Shown one piece after another: positions 4,179-5,804 of a stretch of 5,804 nucleotides of DNA. The DNA lies in assembly GCA_964384595.1 (NCBI GenBank), contig CAYLLY010000132.1:1-5804 (forward strand). Direction: 5' to 3'. A model generated the notes under the pieces. That model searched no databases. It was not told where the DNA came from and saw nothing but the letters and a program-made list of their open reading frames with translations. Each line of letters opens with the position of its first letter. Within the stretch, counting starts at the first letter, position 1. The DNA is from SCTG01 sp964384595. GTDB lineage: Bacteria; Nitrospirota; Nitrospiria; Nitrospirales; NS-4. The position numbers and the translations under genes were made by a program.

Positions 4179-5804
4179 TTACTTCTTCGTCAGTTCCTCC
4201 AGCACCGTGCGCATCTTCTTGAGTTCCTCGCCATAACGGGTCCAGTCCTGGTCGCGGAGGGCGGCCTGGGCACGGTTGAAGTGGTCGAGGGCCTGCTTGG
4301 CCAGGGCGGAGGGGGCCGTCGAGGGTTGGATCGCCGCGGTTGCAGGTTGTAGGGGCACGGCGCGCCGTGCCCCTACGCCGGATGTTGCCGCGCTGCTGCC
4401 GAAGAGGCCTTCCAGCGCCGCTTCGAGGTTCGTGTCCATCCGTAGTTGATTCCCGTACGCCACAATAACCCGGCGCAGCTCGGGGAGCGCCCCCTCCGAT
4501 GCCGAGAGATAAAGCGGCTGGACATACAGCAGCGCGTCTTCGATGGGGATGGCCAGCAGGCTGCCGCGGATGGCCTGGGAGCCGCGCTGGCTCCACAGGG
4601 TGAGTTGCTGCGAGATGGCCGAGTCCTGATCGATCCGCGCGTCCACCTGCCGCGGGCCGTACACGAGCTTCTGCTTCGGAAACAGATAGACGATCAGCTT
4701 GCCGTAGTTGGGCGCGTCGGAGCGGGCCGCGAGCCACGCCGCCATGTTGTCGCGCTTGGCCGGCGTGAAGGGGATCAGGAGGACGAACTCTTCCTTCCGC
4801 GCCTCCTTGTGCGTGCCGGTCTTGGGGAGCTTCATAATCGTGTAGTACGGCTCCATGTCCTTGTCCTGCTTCTTGGGAATGTTCCAGAGGTCTTCCTTGT
4901 TGTAGAAGATCTGCGGCTCCTGCATGTGGTAGGTGGCGAAGACATGGGACTGGATGGTGAACAGGTCCTGGGGATACCGCATGTGGGCCTTGAGATCGTC
5001 GGGCATCTGCGCCAGCGGCTTGAGGACGCCGGGGAAGATCCGCTGGTAGGCCTGAATCAGCGGGTCCTTCGGGTCGCTTATGTAGAGCTCGATCGAGCCG
5101 TCATAGGCGTCCACCGCGGCCTTGACCGAGTTCCGGATGTAATTCCCCAGGCGGCCGAACGGCTGGGCGTAGGGCATGCGATCGCTGGTGGTGTAGCCAT
5201 CCATGAGCCACACGAGCCGTCCGTCCTTCGTGATGACGAGATACGGGTCCTGGTCGAGCTTGAGGTACGGCGCAATCTTCGCGACGCGATCGCGGATGTG
5301 CCGGTGGTAGAGAATACGGGACTCCGGCGTGATGTCGTTCGAGAGGAGAATCTTCAGGCTGCCGAAGTAGGTCGCGAAGATGACCTTGCGCGGAAAGGCC
5401 AGGTCCGTCACCCCGCCGCGGCCGAGGTAGGTCGCCGGCACGTTCTTTTCTCCGGAGGGATAATCGAACTCCTCGGCCTTCGTCCGCACGAAGACGTAAT
5501 CGTTGGGGATCTCGCCGTAGTAGATCTCTGGCCGGGTCACCTTGAGATCGATCGTGGAAATCGGGGGGATGTCCTGCAGGAAGAACTCCGGCAGCCCTTC
5601 GGGCGAAATGCGGTTCACCGGACCCATGGTGACCCCATACCCGTGGGTGTACGTGAAGTGCTCGTTGATCCAGATCCGGCTCGGCAGGTTCTTGTAGGAC
5701 AGCTCGCGCGGCGAAAGCATGACCTGGCGGTATTCGCCGTTGATGACGTACCGGTCGTTGTCCACGTCCACGAAGTCGTAGTAGGTGCGGATCTGCTGGA
5801 GCTG
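4179..5804 (-). CDS. UPF0182 (COG1615) family membrane protein, C-terminal 541 residues
   Basis: The frame runs on the minus strand from the window edge (5804) to TAA at 4179-4181. It is open through the edge, beginning QLQQIRTYYDF, so the GTG at 5769-5771 is not a real start. Members of this family are usually 900-1000 residues, with several N-terminal membrane segments followed by a large soluble domain of unknown function. Only the soluble part is visible here. Family-like stretches in order are GEYRQVMLSPREL, FTYTHGYGVTMGPVNRISPE, YYGEIPNDYVFV, YLVITKDGRLVWLMDGYTTS, DPLIQAYQRIFPG, and SLLAIPIEDALLYVQPLYLS near visible residue 420. A Gly/Ala/Pro/Thr-rich linker follows, containing a perfect DNA palindrome (4349-4376), and then a helical tail (QALDHFNRAQAALRDQDWTR). 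No catalytic motif is recognisable. The family is certain; the function is unknown. Confidence 0.93.
   Translation of the reverse strand, partial: QLQQIRTYYDFVDVDNDRYVINGEYRQVMLSPRELSYKNLPSRIWINEHFTYTHGYGVTMGPVNRISPEGLPEFFLQDIPPISTIDLKVTRPEIYYGEIPNDYVFVRTKAEEFDYPSGEKNVPATYLGRGGVTDLAFPRKVIFATYFGSLKILLSNDITPESRILYHRHIRDRVAKIAPYLKLDQDPYLVITKDGRLVWLMDGYTTSDRMPYAQPFGRLGNYIRNSVKAAVDAYDGSIELYISDPKDPLIQAYQRIFPGVLKPLAQMPDDLKAHMRYPQDLFTIQSHVFATYHMQEPQIFYNKEDLWNIPKKQDKDMEPYYTIMKLPKTGTHKEARKEEFVLLIPFTPAKRDNMAAWLAARSDAPNYGKLIVYLFPKQKLVYGPRQVDARIDQDSAISQQLTLWSQRGSQAIRGSLLAIPIEDALLYVQPLYLSASEGALPELRRVIVAYGNQLRMDTNLEAALEGLFGSSAATSGVGARRAVPLQPATAAIQPSTAPSALAKQALDHFNRAQAALRDQDWTRYGEELKKMRTVLEELTKK
4221..4247 (-). 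repeat. Parent copy of the direct repeat flanking the toxin-antitoxin pair
   Basis: This is the second member of the 27-nt direct repeat, within the intact UPF0182 frame (visible residues 520-528). It matches 3368-3394 in the same orientation at 24 of 27 bases. The two copies are about 850 nt apart and bracket the whole toxin-antitoxin operon. Confidence 0.75.
4349..4376. repeat. Perfect 28-nt GTAG...CTAC palindrome, REP-like, inside the UPF0182 gene
   Basis: The 14-nt arm GTAGGGGCACGGCG is followed directly by its exact reverse complement. A hairpin with a GTAG foot is the hallmark of REP sequences handled by TnpA-REP (RAYT) transposases, and similar GTAGGGGC...GCCCCTAC hairpins recur in many environmental genomes. 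Here it is translated as VGARRAVPL within the flexible linker of UPF0182, without breaking the frame. No transposase lies in the window, so its mobile origin is inferred. Confidence 0.7.

Noticed and set aside
4123..4737. 204-codon minus-strand frame overlapping UPF0182 and the toxin end
   Set aside because: It lies within the UPF0182 frame on the same strand. UPF0182 has clear family motifs, while this product is Arg/Pro/Gly-rich shadow sequence.

Overview
The window is high-GC bacterial chromosomal DNA. It carries an incomplete recN, a small HTH/zinc-ribbon regulator, a lipoprotein-like TPR repeat gene interrupted by two runs of 100 N, a VapBC-type toxin-antitoxin pair, and on the opposite strand the C-terminal part of a UPF0182 (COG1615) membrane protein. 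The gene content and RecN/UPF0182 wording resemble Nitrospirota or a neighbouring environmental lineage, but this is an impression and not a proven assignment. The exact 100-N runs, and a 55-nt identical overlap across one of them, indicate a short-read, de Bruijn-type (probably metagenomic) scaffold.

Layout. Bases 3-1625 (+) are RecN without its first ~25 residues. Bases 1636-1938 (+) are a 100-residue winged-helix/zinc-ribbon protein 10 nt downstream, probably co-transcribed. Bases 1939-2180 are a spacer with an unconvincing 80-codon frame. Bases 2181-3257 (+) are the TPR gene, built of near-identical 126-nt units. Both N runs lie inside the array and break the nominal frame; closing them by repeat phase and overlap restores one frame of at least 273 codons. 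Bases 3258-3521 hold a likely terminator, a relic of UPF0182 coding sequence, and the promoter/operator of the toxin-antitoxin genes. Bases 3522-4174 (+) are the antitoxin and toxin, overlapping by 4 nt. Bases 4179-5804 (-) are UPF0182, convergent with the toxin and separated from it by only 4 nt.

How the parts relate. recN and the regulator look like the conserved block. The TPR gene and the toxin-antitoxin pair look like accessory cargo between this block and the UPF0182 gene. A fragment encoding the nine residues DWTRYGEEL lies at 3368-3394, upstream of the toxin-antitoxin pair. It matches the UPF0182 3' end downstream of the pair, with only silent differences, so the pair sits between two copies of the same coding segment. 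A perfect 28-nt GTAG...CTAC palindrome, resembling a REP-type mobile hairpin, is embedded in frame in the UPF0182 linker.

I see no clear undescribed multi-gene system. The points most worth following are the duplicated UPF0182 fragment flanking the toxin-antitoxin pair, the palindrome used as coding sequence, and the collapsed, recently homogenised TPR array.
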